From assembly GCA_002011165.2 (NCBI GenBank), contig MTMI02000003.1, positions 124,001 through 188,000 of the forward strand: a stretch of DNA of 64,000 nucleotides, in the 5' to 3' direction. Below the pieces are notes generated by a model. The model was not told the DNA's origin and made no database searches. It saw only the letters and a program-made list of their open reading frames with translations. Both the position numbers and the translations under genes were made by a program. The DNA is from Candidatus Mnemosynella biddleae. Lineage in GTDB: Archaea > Halobacteriota > Archaeoglobi > Mnemosynellales > Mnemosynellaceae. This document shows positions 8,194 through 17,917 of this stretch, in pieces; the first letter of the stretch is position 1, and each line of letters begins with the position of its first letter.

Positions 8194-8948
8194 TCAGAGT
8201 ATTTCCAGTAAGAGGGCTTCCTCTACTGAAGAAAGGTGATAATCTCGTGAATTTCATTGAAGATAAAGTGATGAATGGAGACATCATAGCGATCTCCTCA
8301 AAAGCAATTGCGAAGATTGAAGGAAGAGAGATTCCTCTGGAAAATGTTGAGCCTTCTGAGAGAGCTGAGAGAATTGCAAGAAGATTAAACGAGGATTCTA
8401 GATTTGTGGAGCTCGTTCTCAGAGAATGTGATGAGGTAATTCTGGAATATCCTTTCATACTAACGAGAAGAGGAAGATGGATCTGCGTGAACTCAGCAGT
8501 AGACAGATCAAATGCTCCTGAAGGATTTGCAATCCTCCCTCCGGAAAACCCGGATGAGTCTGCAAGGAAAATAAGATGGGAGTTCAGAAAGAGGGAAAAA
8601 GAGGTTGGAGTAATCATCACTGATACTTCTGGAAGATGTTTCAGAAGAGGACATATTGGAATTTGTATTGGGGTATCAGGAGTGAAGAGGATGATCGAAG
8701 GAGGAGAGGATCTCTTTGGGAAGCCTCTGAAAATTACAAAAAGGGCAATTGCAGATGAGCTTGCTAGCTTTGCGAATCTCGTAATGGGTGAGGGAGACGA
8801 GGGCACGCCTGTGGTCATCTTCAGAGGTCTCAACCTTCTTAGCGATGAAGAGGGTGCAGAAATTCTTTTGAGAGATGAAAAAGAAGATGTGATACTCAGA
8901 GTTTTAAGGGAGGCCAAAACTAAAGATTTTAATACTCTCCGAGAATAA
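8190..8948 (+). CDS. cofE: Coenzyme F420:L-glutamate ligase
   Basis: 252 residues. GDIIAISSKAIAKIEGR is the N-terminal motif; VGVIITDTSGRCFRRGHIG and GIGVSG-like GICIGVSGVK are the conserved core; FANLVMGEGDEGTPVV is the C-terminal active-site strand. The enzyme adds glutamates through gamma linkages to F420-0, using GTP. It makes the deazaflavin hydride carrier used by methanogens and Archaeoglobi. ATGA overlap with apgM shows co-translation. Confidence 0.93.
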   Translation: MIRVFPVRGLPLLKKGDNLVNFIEDKVMNGDIIAISSKAIAKIEGREIPLENVEPSERAERIARRLNEDSRFVELVLRECDEVILEYPFILTRRGRWICVNSAVDRSNAPEGFAILPPENPDESARKIRWEFRKREKEVGVIITDTSGRCFRRGHIGICIGVSGVKRMIEGGEDLFGKPLKITKRAIADELASFANLVMGEGDEGTPVVIFRGLNLLSDEEGAEILLRDEKEDVILRVLREAKTKDFNTLRE

Positions 8949-8961
8949 GGAGTGAGGGAAA

Positions 8962-9915
8962 ATGAACATTGATAAGATCACAAGAAACGTCGAAGAAATC
9001 ATCACACTTGAGGAGTTGAAAGAGCTTATAGAAGAGAAGAGAGACCCATCCGTTTATGTCGGTTATGAGCCAAGTGGCAAGATTCATCTCGGACACATGG
9101 TTACGGTGAACAAACTGATTGATCTGAAAGAAGAGGGATTTCAAGTAACTGTTCTTCTTGCAGATCTTCATGCTTATTTGAACGAGAAGGGAACTATGGA
9201 AGAGGTCAGAGAGATTGCCGAATACAATAGGAGATGCTTTGAAGCACTTGGACTAAAAGGTGCTAATTTCGTACTCGGATCAGAGTTTCAAACAGAGAGA
9301 GAATACGTCATAAATGTTCTGAAACTTGCGAGGGAGACCTCACTTAAGAGAGCCAGAAGGAGTATGGATGAAGTCAGTAGAAATCTGGAGAATCCGATGG
9401 TCTCACAGATGATTTATCCTCTGATGCAGGCAATAGACATTGCGACTCTTGGAGTTGATGTTGCTCTCGGAGGAATAGATCAGAGGAAAATACACATGCT
9501 CGCAAGAGAAGGACTCCCGAAACTGGGGTACAATGCTCCAATCTGCATGCATACTCCGATAATAAGTGGATTGGATGGAAACAAAATGTCCTCCTCACTG
9601 AACAATTTCATATCGGTGGATGACGGAGAAGAGGAAATATACTCAAAGCTCAAAAAGGCTTTCTGTCCTCCAGATAGAGTTGAAGGAAATCCAGTAATGG
9701 AGATCTTCAAATATCACATCTTCCCGAGATTTGAAGTAGTGAAGATTGAGAGGGACGAAAAGTTCGGAGGGGATCTTGAATTTAAAAACTTCGATGAGCT
9801 TGAAAAGAGTTATCTTTCAAACGAGATTCATCCTCTCGACCTGAAAAACTCAGCAGCAAGATATCTCAATGAAATCATTGCTCCAGTAAGAGAGAGAGTT
9901 AAAAAGGGGTGGTAA
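8962..9915 (+). CDS. tyrS: Tyrosyl-tRNA synthetase
   Basis: 317 residues, the short archaeal/eukaryotic type without the bacterial C-terminal RNA-binding domain. [10 protein letters not shown] is the HIGH motif and [10 protein letters not shown] the KMSKS motif. [20 protein letters not shown] is the tyrosine/tRNA-binding middle. ATG follows a G-rich stretch (GGAGTGAGGG) by a few bases. The stop lies two bases before the likely CTG start of aIF1A. Confidence 0.95.
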   Translation: MNIDKITRNVEEIITLEELKELIEEKRDPSVYVGYEPSGKIHLGHMVTVNKLIDLKEEGFQVTVLLADLHAYLNEKGTMEEVREIAEYNRRCFEALGLKGANFVLGSEFQTEREYVINVLKLARETSLKRARRSMDEVSRNLENPMVSQMIYPLMQAIDIATLGVDVALGGIDQRKIHMLAREGLPKLGYNAPICMHTPIISGLDGNKMSSSLNNFISVDDGEEEIYSKLKKAFCPPDRVEGNPVMEIFKYHIFPRFEVVKIERDEKFGGDLEFKNFDELEKSYLSNEIHPLDLKNSAARYLNEIIAPVRERVKKGW

Positions 9916-9916
9916 G

Positions 9917-10225
9917 CTGAAAGGTGATGAGGGAGAAGAGGTTCTCCGTGTAAGAATTCCAGACAAGAAAAAAGGAGAAATACTTGGAATAGTTGAAAAT
10001 ATGCTTGGAGCCAATCACATAATTGTGAGATGTTTGGATGGAAAGACTCGAATGGCAAGGATTCCTGGGAAGATGAGAAGAAAGATCTGGATAAGAGAAG
10101 GAGATGTTGTGATAGTTGTTCCCTGGTCTTTTCAGGATGAGAAAGCAGATGTAATCTGGAGATATACAGAGCCTCAGGTTTCCTGGCTCGAAAGGAAAGG
10201 ATATCTGAAAGAAGGGATCAGATGA
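9917..10225 (+). CDS. Translation initiation factor aIF1A, apparently without ATG/GTG/TTG start
   Basis: The OB-fold protein aIF1A is clear: [75 protein letters not shown]. The factor promotes ribosome scanning/tRNA placement at the start codon. The conserved first strand lies upstream of the only in-frame ATG (10001), and no ATG, GTG or TTG exists between that and the upstream in-frame stop (TAA within tyrS). CTG at 9917, four to five bases after GGGGTGG, gives a 102-residue protein of normal length. Its stop shares ATGA with rio1. An assembly error is the other explanation. Confidence 0.85.
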   Translation: MKGDEGEEVLRVRIPDKKKGEILGIVENMLGANHIIVRCLDGKTRMARIPGKMRRKIWIREGDVVIVVPWSFQDEKADVIWRYTEPQVSWLERKGYLKEGIR

Positions 10226-10992
10226 GAGAGGATGACCTTAGGAGACTCGAAGAGGAAATAGACAAACTGAGAACCAAGATAGTTGATGCAGATGACTTTA
10301 AGGTTTACAGCGAGATTTTGGATAGAACAACACTCATGGCTTTATATAAACTATCGAAAAGAGGATCAATAGAGGCTCTGGGAGGAGTTTTGAGCAGTGG
10401 AAAAGAGGCGAATGTTCTTCATGCTCTTGGAAGCGAAGGAGAAGTTGCAGTGAAAGTCTACAGAATATATACTTCAGATTTCAGAAACATGTATGAGTAC
10501 ATCGAAGGTGATCCAAGATTTATGAAGGTGAGGAAGGATAGAAGAAGCGTGGTTATGGCATGGGCCAGAAAAGAGTTTAGGAATTTAAAGATAGCTGAGA
10601 AAGCTGGAGTGAGAGTCCCCCATCCTATAGACATAGAAAGCAATGTCTTGGTGATGGAGTTCATAGGAGAGGATGAGACCCCTGCTCCGAGATTGAAAGA
10701 TATTGAAAATGATATGAGTAAAGAGGATATGAAGAGGATATGCTTCAAGATCATAGAGTACGTGAAGAGGCTCTATGAAAAAGGTGACCTTGTGCATGGA
10801 GATGTCTCTGAATACAACATTCTCGTGCACCGCAATGAAATCTTTCTCATAGATATCGGACAAGCAGTTCTCACGAGACACCCAAGAGCCATGGAGTTTT
10901 TGAGGAGGGATCTCGAGAATATTAGCAGATATTTCAGAAGATTTGGAATTAAAGTCGATGCGAATGATCTATTTAGCGAGGTAACATCATGA
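10222..10992 (+). CDS. rio1: RIO1 atypical serine protein kinase/ATPase
   Basis: 256 residues. [11 protein letters not shown] is the RIO nucleotide loop, EVAVKVYRI has the ATP-binding Lys, [13 protein letters not shown] the catalytic loop and FLIDIGQAV the metal-binding Asp loop. RIO1 acts in late maturation of the small ribosomal subunit. It is joined by ATGA overlaps to aIF1A before and a KH-domain ribosome factor after, a conserved archaeal translation/ribosome-assembly cluster. Confidence 0.93.
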   Translation: MREDDLRRLEEEIDKLRTKIVDADDFKVYSEILDRTTLMALYKLSKRGSIEALGGVLSSGKEANVLHALGSEGEVAVKVYRIYTSDFRNMYEYIEGDPRFMKVRKDRRSVVMAWARKEFRNLKIAEKAGVRVPHPIDIESNVLVMEFIGEDETPAPRLKDIENDMSKEDMKRICFKIIEYVKRLYEKGDLVHGDVSEYNILVHRNEIFLIDIGQAVLTRHPRAMEFLRRDLENISRYFRRFGIKVDANDLFSEVTS

Positions 10993-11534
10993 CGTATTTG
11001 AGAATTCCTAATGAGAGGATAGGAGTGCTTATAGGAAAAGGAGGAGAGACGAAAAAAGAGCTAGAAGAGAGAACCGGAGTTAAGATAGAGGTTGACTCTG
11101 AGACTGGGGAGGTGAAGATTGTCTCGTATGAGGATCCTGCAGAAGTTCTCAGAGCTATAAACGTAATAAGAGCAATTGGAAGAGGATTTTCCCCTGAAAG
11201 AGCTTTCAGATTACTTGAAGATGATCTCATCTCACTGGATATCATAGATCTTTCGGAATTTGCGAGGAACAAGAAGGATCTCGAAAGAATGAAGGGAAGA
11301 ATAATAGGAAGAGGAGGAAGAACAAGAGAGATTTTTGAGGAACTCACAGGAACTCTGATCTCGATTTATGGCAAAACAGTTGCAATTATTGGATATCCAG
11401 AGCAAATTCAGGCTGTGAGAAAAGCAATAATGATGCTTGTGGATGGAGCGCCTCACGGAGCTGTTTATGCGTATCTTGAGAAGATAAGAAGAGAGCTCAA
11501 AGATCTCGAGATGAGATATGAGGAATTACCATGA
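10989..11534 (+). CDS. KH-domain RNA-binding protein, Dim2/Pno1-like ribosome assembly factor
   Basis: 181 residues with two KH repeats: RIGVLIGKGGETKKELEERT at about 6-25 and MKGRIIGRGGRTREIFEELT at about 98-117, each with the GxxG RNA-binding loop. Archaeal Dim2/Krr1-type proteins bind the 3' end of 16S rRNA in pre-30S particles. Sits between rio1 and a CooC-type ATPase with ATGA overlaps on both sides. Confidence 0.88.
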   Translation: MTYLRIPNERIGVLIGKGGETKKELEERTGVKIEVDSETGEVKIVSYEDPAEVLRAINVIRAIGRGFSPERAFRLLEDDLISLDIIDLSEFARNKKDLERMKGRIIGRGGRTREIFEELTGTLISIYGKTVAIIGYPEQIQAVRKAIMMLVDGAPHGAVYAYLEKIRRELKDLEMRYEELP

Positions 11535-12274
11535 AGATTGCGATTAGCGGAAAAGGAGGCGTAGGAAAGAGCACGATTGCAGCAACGCTCTCAGTACTCT
11601 ATGCAAAAGAAGGAAGAAAAGTCATAGCGATAGACGCAGATCCAGATTCAAATCTTGCTGACATTCTTGGAGTATCAGAGACTCCACCACCTCTGAGTAA
11701 GCTTCCATTGGTAAGAGAGAGAGCCGAGATCGTTAATGGAATTTTCAGAGTCAATCCGAAAGTTGATGACATAGTTGAGCGATTTGGTGTTTCTTCAAGA
11801 GGAGTTACGCTGATGGTTCTCGGAACAATAGAAAAAGGAGGGAGGGGTTGTTTCTGCCCAGAAAGCGCTTTCCTTAGAGCGTTTCTCAAACACGTCCTTG
11901 TTAAAGAAGACATTGTAATAATGGATATGGAAGCGGGAATAGAGCATCTCGGAAGAGCAACAGCGAAGAATGTGGATGTGATGCTCGTAGTTTTGGAACC
12001 AAGTTTGAAAGCAGTTGAAACAGCGAAGAGAATTAAGAAATTGTCTGGAGATCTCGGATTGAAAAGTATTTTTGCTGTTCTAAACAAATCGAGAGGAGAA
12101 GAGGAAAAAATAAAGGAAATTCTTGGAGATATTCCGCTTATAGGATCGATTCCCTATGATGAGAAGATAATAGAATCTGACATTACTGGGGCTCCTCCAT
12201 TTGAAATCAGCGAGGATCTTGTCAGATCAGTGAAAGGAATAAAAGAGAGATTGGATAAGCTCATTCATACCTGA
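11531..12274 (+). CDS. CooC-type nickel-insertion ATPase
   Basis: 247-residue P-loop ATPase of the SIMIBI class. GKGGVGKST is the deviant Walker A, AIDADPDSNL the switch region, VIMDMEAGIEHLGR the Walker B stretch typical of CooC rather than MinD, and GRGCFCPES gives the paired Cys that bind nickel/zinc at the dimer interface. CooC loads nickel into CO dehydrogenase, so a CODH/acetyl-CoA synthase is expected elsewhere in the genome. The 3' end overlaps the converging ABC permease gene by 14 bases. Confidence 0.82.
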   Translation: MKIAISGKGGVGKSTIAATLSVLYAKEGRKVIAIDADPDSNLADILGVSETPPPLSKLPLVRERAEIVNGIFRVNPKVDDIVERFGVSSRGVTLMVLGTIEKGGRGCFCPESAFLRAFLKHVLVKEDIVIMDMEAGIEHLGRATAKNVDVMLVVLEPSLKAVETAKRIKKLSGDLGLKSIFAVLNKSRGEEEKIKEILGDIPLIGSIPYDEKIIESDITGAPPFEISEDLVRSVKGIKERLDKLIHT

Positions 12275-13469
12275 GAGCTTCAACTGGATCCATTTGAGCT
12301 GCTTTGTAAGCGGGATAAAGTCCAGCGAAAATTCCAACTGCAAGAGAGACTCCCAAACCTAGAAGAATCCACTCATACGAGATTACGGGTGAGATTTTTA
12401 TCCATTTTGAGATTGCTTTAGAGATGAGAATTCCGAGTGAGAGTCCTATGATTCCTCCGAGAACACTGAGGAGAGAGCTTTCAGTTAAGAAAATGAATAG
12501 GATGTTTCCCTTAGTTGCTCCAATGGCTTTCATAACTCCGATCTCCCTAGTTCTTTCAGTTACACTAACGAGCATAATGTTCATTATTCCGATAGAGCCG
12601 ACAAGAAGAGAGACTGCAGCGATGGATATAAGAACGTTTGAGAACGTTCCGGTCATCTGATTTACTCTTTCAAGTATCTCTTCCTGAGTTGTTATTCTGT
12701 ATGGTTTCTTCCTTGCATCTCCCATCTCGCTTCTTGGAACTCCGGTCTTCTGAGCAAGATGTTCGTCTATCTTATCCTTCAGATCTCCAACTATATTCAT
12801 CTTCTCGGCTGAGAGCATTATTGCGCTGTAATCTTCCTCCCCAAAAATTTCGTTAAGAGTAGAGACAGGTATGATCACAAGATTGTTGGGATTAAAAACT
12901 CCACCGACGATTGTAGCTTTTTTATCCGTTATCCCAATAACTCGAAACTCTTTCGTTATAGTACTTCCATCTGGAAGTGTGAAGGTTATTTTTATTGGAT
13001 TTCCCACAGAAATTTCCCTTATGAAGTACTCGTTAGCGATGTTATACCCAACTACTGCTGAAAAACGGCTTCTCTCATTTAAGAAATCTCCCTCCATCAT
13101 CTCAACTTTTGCAACCGAAAGATAGTCTGGAGAGACTCCAACCACGCTAATCGTCACGCTCTCGGACATGAAAGTCAGCTTAGCATTCACCGACTTCAAA
13201 GGAGTTGCTCCCTCAACTCCTGGAAGTCTCTCAAGCCATCTGAGCTCCTCTTCACCAAGAACTCCCGGGATTCTCGCTGAAATTATCACGAAATTCGTTC
13301 CCATCTCAGTCATCTGCTCGTTTAGATAAACCTGAAAACCAGAACCAATTGCAACATTCGCTATAACTGCTGCGACTCCGATGACGATGCCGAGAGTTGT
13401 AAGACCAGATCTGATCTTCGCACTCTTAAGATTCTCAAAAGCCATCCTGAGGACTTCAAGGATGTCCAT
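12261..13469 (-). CDS. ABC transporter permease, MacB/FtsX type
   Basis: 402 residues. An N-terminal membrane helix (about 20-40, SGLTTLGIVIGVAAVIANVA) is followed by a large periplasm-side MacB core domain (about 45-230). Three C-terminal helices follow, including the FtsX motif TERTREIGVMKAIGATKGNI. Such permeases work with a LolD-like ATPase, by mechanotransmission or export of lipoproteins, peptides or surface factors. Last gene of the ATPase-surface protein-permease operon. Confidence 0.88.
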   Translation of the reverse strand: MDILEVLRMAFENLKSAKIRSGLTTLGIVIGVAAVIANVAIGSGFQVYLNEQMTEMGTNFVIISARIPGVLGEEELRWLERLPGVEGATPLKSVNAKLTFMSESVTISVVGVSPDYLSVAKVEMMEGDFLNERSRFSAVVGYNIANEYFIREISVGNPIKITFTLPDGSTITKEFRVIGITDKKATIVGGVFNPNNLVIIPVSTLNEIFGEEDYSAIMLSAEKMNIVGDLKDKIDEHLAQKTGVPRSEMGDARKKPYRITTQEEILERVNQMTGTFSNVLISIAAVSLLVGSIGIMNIMLVSVTERTREIGVMKAIGATKGNILFIFLTESSLLSVLGGIIGLSLGILISKAISKWIKISPVISYEWILLGLGVSLAVGIFAGLYPAYKAAQMDPVEALRYE

Positions 13470-13470
13470 T

Positions 13471-14601
13471 TCACTTCCTTCTCCTTCTCCACCAAATCAG
13501 TGCTCCGAGAACTACTGCAAAGATGAGAAGATAATAGACAGTGTTCATGGGACTCTTCTCTGGAAGCACCGTGACCTTAACATGAACTATAGAGGTCTCC
13601 TTTAAAATTCCGTCCTCAACATAAACACCTTTAAAACCGAAAACTTCAGTTCCATTTACGGAAGATCCCTGAATTTTGAATCTCGCGGTAAAAACATCAT
13701 CAGGGTTCATCTTACCTATGTAATATTCCTTCGGAGAGAGCTTATCACTCAGAGAGATCACGCTTACTGAAGAGATTTCCTTATTCATCGAGTTTGCAAC
13801 ATCGATTTCGATACTTATCTCCTCGTTAGAAGTTCCAAGAACACGAGTTTCCACGGGAATAAGCTTCAGAGAGGATGATGAAGAGAGGACTCTGAGGGGA
13901 AACTCGAATGTGCGTTCATGAGAGTTTTCCCCATTCTTGTAGCTTACTCTGAACTTCAGAGAGCTTTCGGAAAAGTTCTCGGAAGAATATATCTCAAAAG
14001 TTAGCTTCTCAGATGAGTGAGCTTCCAAAGTTCCGATGAAGATTCTCTGAGGAAGAACTTCTGCATTCTCAATTTCAGGTTCAACAACGAGAGAGTTGAG
14101 AGAGTTATCTCTTGGATTCGTAATCTCAAGAGTTATTTCCGCTTTTGCTCCTCTCACGATAGAGAGAGGAGCTTCTGAAGAGATCCCTACAAGATGTAGT
14201 TCAGGAGATGATGAATCTACTCTTACGTGAATGGGGAATACAAGGCTTTCGCCCCCCTCAATAGAGATTACAACCTGAGGATAGTAACTTCCATCCTGAA
14301 CGTCTCCCGCAGAGATTGGAAAGCTCAGAGTGAGGGTCTCAGAGGGAGCTATCCACCCGATGTGCTGATAGTTCACATACTTGCTCTTCAAAACTCCTCC
14401 ATAGAGTGATGCTCCGGTGACCTTCAGAGAGGTGCTCCCGGTGTTCTTGAGAGTGATTTCCAACGTTCCTGCATCACCGGGCATGAGAACATCAGGTGTG
14501 ATAGTATAATCAACAATCGAAAGTGTGCTTTGTTCTGCAAAAGTTGACGAGGATAAAGCGATTAGAATTAAAAGCGATAGAAGGATGCTAATTTTCCTCA
14601 T
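13471..14601 (-). CDS. Membrane-anchored surface protein of ABC exporter operon (COG1361-like)
   Basis: 376 residues. A signal peptide (1-22, ending SSTFA) is followed by three beta-sandwich domains of NEW3/CARDB type, for example TPDVLMPGDAGTLEITLKNT and IVRGAKAEITLEITNP. A C-terminal membrane helix (about 350-370, VYYLLIFAVVLGALIWW) ends in RRRRK. There is no PGF motif. Such genes often sit between an LolD-like ATPase and a MacB-like permease in archaea; the protein probably extends the transporter outside the cell. It overlaps the ATPase gene and lies one base from the permease start. Confidence 0.8.
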   Translation of the reverse strand: MRKISILLSLLILIALSSSTFAEQSTLSIVDYTITPDVLMPGDAGTLEITLKNTGSTSLKVTGASLYGGVLKSKYVNYQHIGWIAPSETLTLSFPISAGDVQDGSYYPQVVISIEGGESLVFPIHVRVDSSSPELHLVGISSEAPLSIVRGAKAEITLEITNPRDNSLNSLVVEPEIENAEVLPQRIFIGTLEAHSSEKLTFEIYSSENFSESSLKFRVSYKNGENSHERTFEFPLRVLSSSSSLKLIPVETRVLGTSNEEISIEIDVANSMNKEISSVSVISLSDKLSPKEYYIGKMNPDDVFTARFKIQGSSVNGTEVFGFKGVYVEDGILKETSIVHVKVTVLPEKSPMNTVYYLLIFAVVLGALIWWRRRRK

Positions 14602-15289
14602 ATTTTTTCTCCTCCTTTTCGATTACTCCATCCCTAATCCTTATAATTCTTCTCGTTCTCTTCGCAACTTCAGATTCATGAGTAACGATGACTATGGTTA
14701 GACCTTCTCGATTCATCTCCTCGAAGAGCTCCATTATCTCATTTCCTGTTGTGGTATCGAGATTTCCCGTAGGTTCATCCGCAAGGATGACTCTGGGGTT
14801 GTTGACAAGAGCTCTTGCAATTGCAACTCTCTGTTGCTCTCCTCCACTCATCTCAGTCGGTCTGTGATGCATCCTTCCACCCAACCCGACTCTTTCCAGA
14901 AGCTCCGATGCTCTCTTTACTCTCTTCTCTTTCGGAACTCCGCTGAAAACCATCGGAAGTTCAACATTCTTCAAAGCTGAAAGTCTAGGGATCAGATTGA
15001 ATGATTGGAAGACGAATCCTATTGTTTTTCTTCTTATCTCAGAGAGTTCTCTGTCTCCAAGTTCTTTCGTGTTGACACCGCAGATGATGATGTCTCCGCT
15101 TGTTGGACGATCGAGACAACCCATGAGATGCATAAGAGTGGACTTTCCACTTCCTGATGGACCCACAATCGAAACGAGTTCACCTGAAGAGATTTCAAGA
15201 TTTATTCCTCTTAGCACATGAAGGCTGAGTTTTCCCATGTGATAAAACTTATGCACATCTCTGAGTTTTATCAGAACTTCAGAACTCAT
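14588..15289 (-). CDS. ABC transporter ATP-binding protein, LolD/MacB type
   Basis: About 233 residues. GPSGSGKSTLMHLMGCLDRP is Walker A, TEMSGGEQQRVAIARALV the ABC signature, VILADEPTGNLDT Walker B, VIVTHESEVA the switch His. I place the start at ATG 15289, because GGTGGAG stands four bases before it; an earlier in-frame ATG (15304) has no ribosome binding site. It energises the permease encoded two genes on. The 5' end overlaps a small coiled-coil gene. Confidence 0.9.
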   Translation of the reverse strand: MSSEVLIKLRDVHKFYHMGKLSLHVLRGINLEISSGELVSIVGPSGSGKSTLMHLMGCLDRPTSGDIIICGVNTKELGDRELSEIRRKTIGFVFQSFNLIPRLSALKNVELPMVFSGVPKEKRVKRASELLERVGLGGRMHHRPTEMSGGEQQRVAIARALVNNPRVILADEPTGNLDTTTGNEIMELFEEMNREGLTIVIVTHESEVAKRTRRIIRIRDGVIEKEEKKYEEN

Positions 15290-15464
15290 TGAACTCCACC
15301 ACATATTTTATATCGAGAAGAGCTACTTTTTTAACTATCTTAGAAATTTTCCTCTTCTGCTCATCATTGAGATTGCTCAACTTTGATTTCACAAGCTCGA
15401 GAAGTCCCCTCATGAAGATTATTCTTTTTTCTATTTCTTTCACATTATCTTGATTTTCCCTCAA
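15279..15464 (-). CDS. Small helical protein of unknown function upstream of ABC exporter
   Basis: 61 residues, Lys/Glu-rich, predicted helical. Start is TTG with GGAGAGGT about nine bases before it, and a TATA-like TTTTTATATTTT lies at about 15545-15557. The central part (LLELVKSKLSNLNDEQKRKI) resembles the small protein at 63747-63968 (LLRILESKLGNLDEEEIEKL), which supports both being real. Its end overlaps the ATPase start by 11 bases, so translation is likely coupled. Function unknown; a subunit or regulator of the exporter is possible. Confidence 0.5.
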   Translation of the reverse strand: MRENQDNVKEIEKRIIFMRGLLELVKSKLSNLNDEQKRKISKIVKKVALLDIKYVVEFNEF

Positions 15465-15569
15465 GAACTTTCGACCTCTCCGTTATTCGACAAACTTTTT
15501 TCCTTCTTTTGGGGATTCCTATGAGACAATATCGATGCCAGATTAGAAAATATAAAAAGATTTCGAAAT

Positions 15570-17882
15570 TCAAAGAAAATCCTCAAGAGTTCTCTGAGAT
15601 GCGAGATGAAGTTCCCTCTCGGAAATTCCGAAAACTTCGAGAACTCTGAGAGCTGCGGGAACAATTTGATTGGTGATATAGTAATCAATGTCAATCTCCT
15701 TGAGCTCTCCACTTTTCGTTCTGACTTTTACGCCTTCGGGTTTCAAAGCCTCAAAAGGTTCAGCTCTTTCGCTGACGCCCCCGGGACCAGAGAGAATAAT
15801 ATAAGGAACCTTATCTCCGACTTTATATTCGATTCCGTAACTCTTCGCCTTAATGGTAGCGATTACATGAGGCTGAGAGGCCTCATACCTTGATGGTTTC
15901 TTAACGAGGGTTTTCGAGATCACAAGCTTCTCAAGAGGAATTTTGCCTTCTCTAAGCTCTCTAATGATTTCTCTAACATACTCAACAGCTTTTTCGACTT
16001 TCTTCTCTTTCAGAATTGTCTCTATAACTTTCATCTGAACCTCTCTCGCTAAATCACACCAGTCACCTCTTCTGACCTCGAGACCTCTAACCATTATTCT
16101 CCCTTCGGAAGTGAGACCTGCATATCTCTTCTTCTTCCCCGTGAAGAAAATCGTCTCAAAAAGATCTTCCACATCGAGTTCAAGAGGAATCTCTTTAGAG
16201 ACCTTCTCGGAAAGCTTTCGAGCTTTTTCCACAACATCTCCATCGGATTTTACGAAAAGAGAGTCGGTATCTCCGTAGATGACCTCTAAACCCATAGATT
16301 TGGCGATTTCAACAGCACGGGTTATGAAATATCTTCCCCACGCAGTTGTCGCTTCTGCACATTCCCTTCGATACCATCTTGCTGCAGACCATCCGGTATA
16401 GCCGTAGAATGAGTTTGTGAGGATTTTCAGGGTTTGCTGTTCCACATCCTTGAGAGGATCAAAGTTTCTCTCGAGTTCCTCCTTTATTTTCTTCCTTCTT
16501 TCAACAAGATTTACAAGAATCTGCTTGAAGAAACCGTCGGGCTTCTTCCTGAACTTATGACCGACATAAGGAGCGACATACACATCATCTCCATCCTCCA
16601 CTAAAGTATCTGGAGAAATGTTAAAGGAGATCATGATCGAAGGATACATCGAAGAGAAGTCTAGAAGGACAACTTTTTCATGAATTCCAGGAACTGGTTC
16701 AAGAACGACTGCTCCGGTATAGCTCTCTCCAGTATCCCCTTTCCTCTTCGGTATCAGCTCGTTCATCTTAACAGCTTCTGCGGAGAGATACATCTCCACC
16801 ATTCTACCCCTTCCCATCTTGCTAATGTCATCAAGAGGATAACGTATGAGTCTCGAAAATTCTATTTGAATAGGAAGGAGCTTTTCCAGCATCTTAAATG
16901 TGCTGAGAACATCATCTTTTGCGTATTCGAGGAGTTTTTCCCTATCCTCTTTCCAGTAGCGATGAATTTCCGAAGAGGGAATCGTGACTCTATCCTCGGC
17001 TTCCTGAATTCCCAGATATTCCGCAACGTTCTCCAGCTTCTTGACTTTCACCTCACCAACGTCCCTCATGACCACACGATAAAGATCGACATCAAGCCTT
17101 CCAGCTATCGAGATCTGTGGAAGTGGAGCCCTTCTTATTTTCGGAGGTGATTCATCTCTTCCTAATTTAAGCTCGATACCAAGTTTCTTGCATCTCTTCA
17201 TGAGATAAGGAATGTCAAAGGAATTATGATTGTATCCAGCAATAACATCTGGATCTTCTCTTCTCACAAACTCCAAGAATTGCTTTATGATCTTTTCTTC
17301 TTCTCCGTGGAAAATTTCCACTCCTTTCTCAGTGCAGACCGAAATAATTATCACAGGATCTCTTTCTGGATCGGGAGTTCCTCTTGGATTGTAAACCTCA
17401 CAATCAAAAGCAAGAAGCTTTAGTTTTGGAGGGGGTGCCTTAAGAGGGGATATTCTCTTTATCTCATCTCCCTCAATCTCTGCTTCTATCATGCTAAGCG
17501 GAGTTAACATCTTATCCCAGAGATAGCGGATGTGAAAGGGAATGTCATCCTCAAGAGTCTCATAACCTAACTTTCCCGCAACACTTCTGAGAACAGGGAC
17601 CTCTCTTGGATGGGATGCATAAACTCTAAGAATTTCAATCTCTTTTCCGAAGTATTTCTTCTTAACCCTTTCAACCTCTCTAACCTGAACTCCTTCAGAA
17701 CTCCTAATTTTCTTTACTTCTTCAATTTCAGCTCCAAGAATGTAAAAATAAGGTCTGAAATTGCGATCCTTCAGAACTCTGATGTTGCCTTTCTTATCTT
17801 TACACCACAGTCGGATGACAGGAGAATCATCTTCGGTGATTGAATCTAAAGTCAGGAGCCAACCTCTGAAACCACTCATCAA
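15570..17882 (-). CDS. polB: Family B DNA polymerase with 3'-5' exonuclease
   Basis: 770 residues, the full length of archaeal PolB. Exonuclease motifs: LLAFDCEVYNP (Exo I), AGYNHNSFDIPYLMKR (Exo II), YAKDDVLSTFKM (Exo III). Polymerase motifs: LLDFSSMYPSIMISFNI (A), KILTNSFYGYTG (B), VIYGDTDSLFV (C). All catalytic Asp are present, so the enzyme should be active in replication and proofreading. The frame starts ATGATG (17882/17879) without a strong ribosome binding site. Confidence 0.96.
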   Translation of the reverse strand: MMSGFRGWLLTLDSITEDDSPVIRLWCKDKKGNIRVLKDRNFRPYFYILGAEIEEVKKIRSSEGVQVREVERVKKKYFGKEIEILRVYASHPREVPVLRSVAGKLGYETLEDDIPFHIRYLWDKMLTPLSMIEAEIEGDEIKRISPLKAPPPKLKLLAFDCEVYNPRGTPDPERDPVIIISVCTEKGVEIFHGEEEKIIKQFLEFVRREDPDVIAGYNHNSFDIPYLMKRCKKLGIELKLGRDESPPKIRRAPLPQISIAGRLDVDLYRVVMRDVGEVKVKKLENVAEYLGIQEAEDRVTIPSSEIHRYWKEDREKLLEYAKDDVLSTFKMLEKLLPIQIEFSRLIRYPLDDISKMGRGRMVEMYLSAEAVKMNELIPKRKGDTGESYTGAVVLEPVPGIHEKVVLLDFSSMYPSIMISFNISPDTLVEDGDDVYVAPYVGHKFRKKPDGFFKQILVNLVERRKKIKEELERNFDPLKDVEQQTLKILTNSFYGYTGWSAARWYRRECAEATTAWGRYFITRAVEIAKSMGLEVIYGDTDSLFVKSDGDVVEKARKLSEKVSKEIPLELDVEDLFETIFFTGKKKRYAGLTSEGRIMVRGLEVRRGDWCDLAREVQMKVIETILKEKKVEKAVEYVREIIRELREGKIPLEKLVISKTLVKKPSRYEASQPHVIATIKAKSYGIEYKVGDKVPYIILSGPGGVSERAEPFEALKPEGVKVRTKSGELKEIDIDYYITNQIVPAALRVLEVFGISERELHLASQRTLEDFL

Positions 17883-17917
17883 AATCTACTTTTGTTTCAC
17901 TCCCACAAATAACTTTT

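Noticed and set aside
8066-8917. Long open frame antisense to cofE
   Set aside because: Ser/Pro/Leu-rich composition typical of the complement of AGA/GAA-rich genes; cofE on the other strand is certain.
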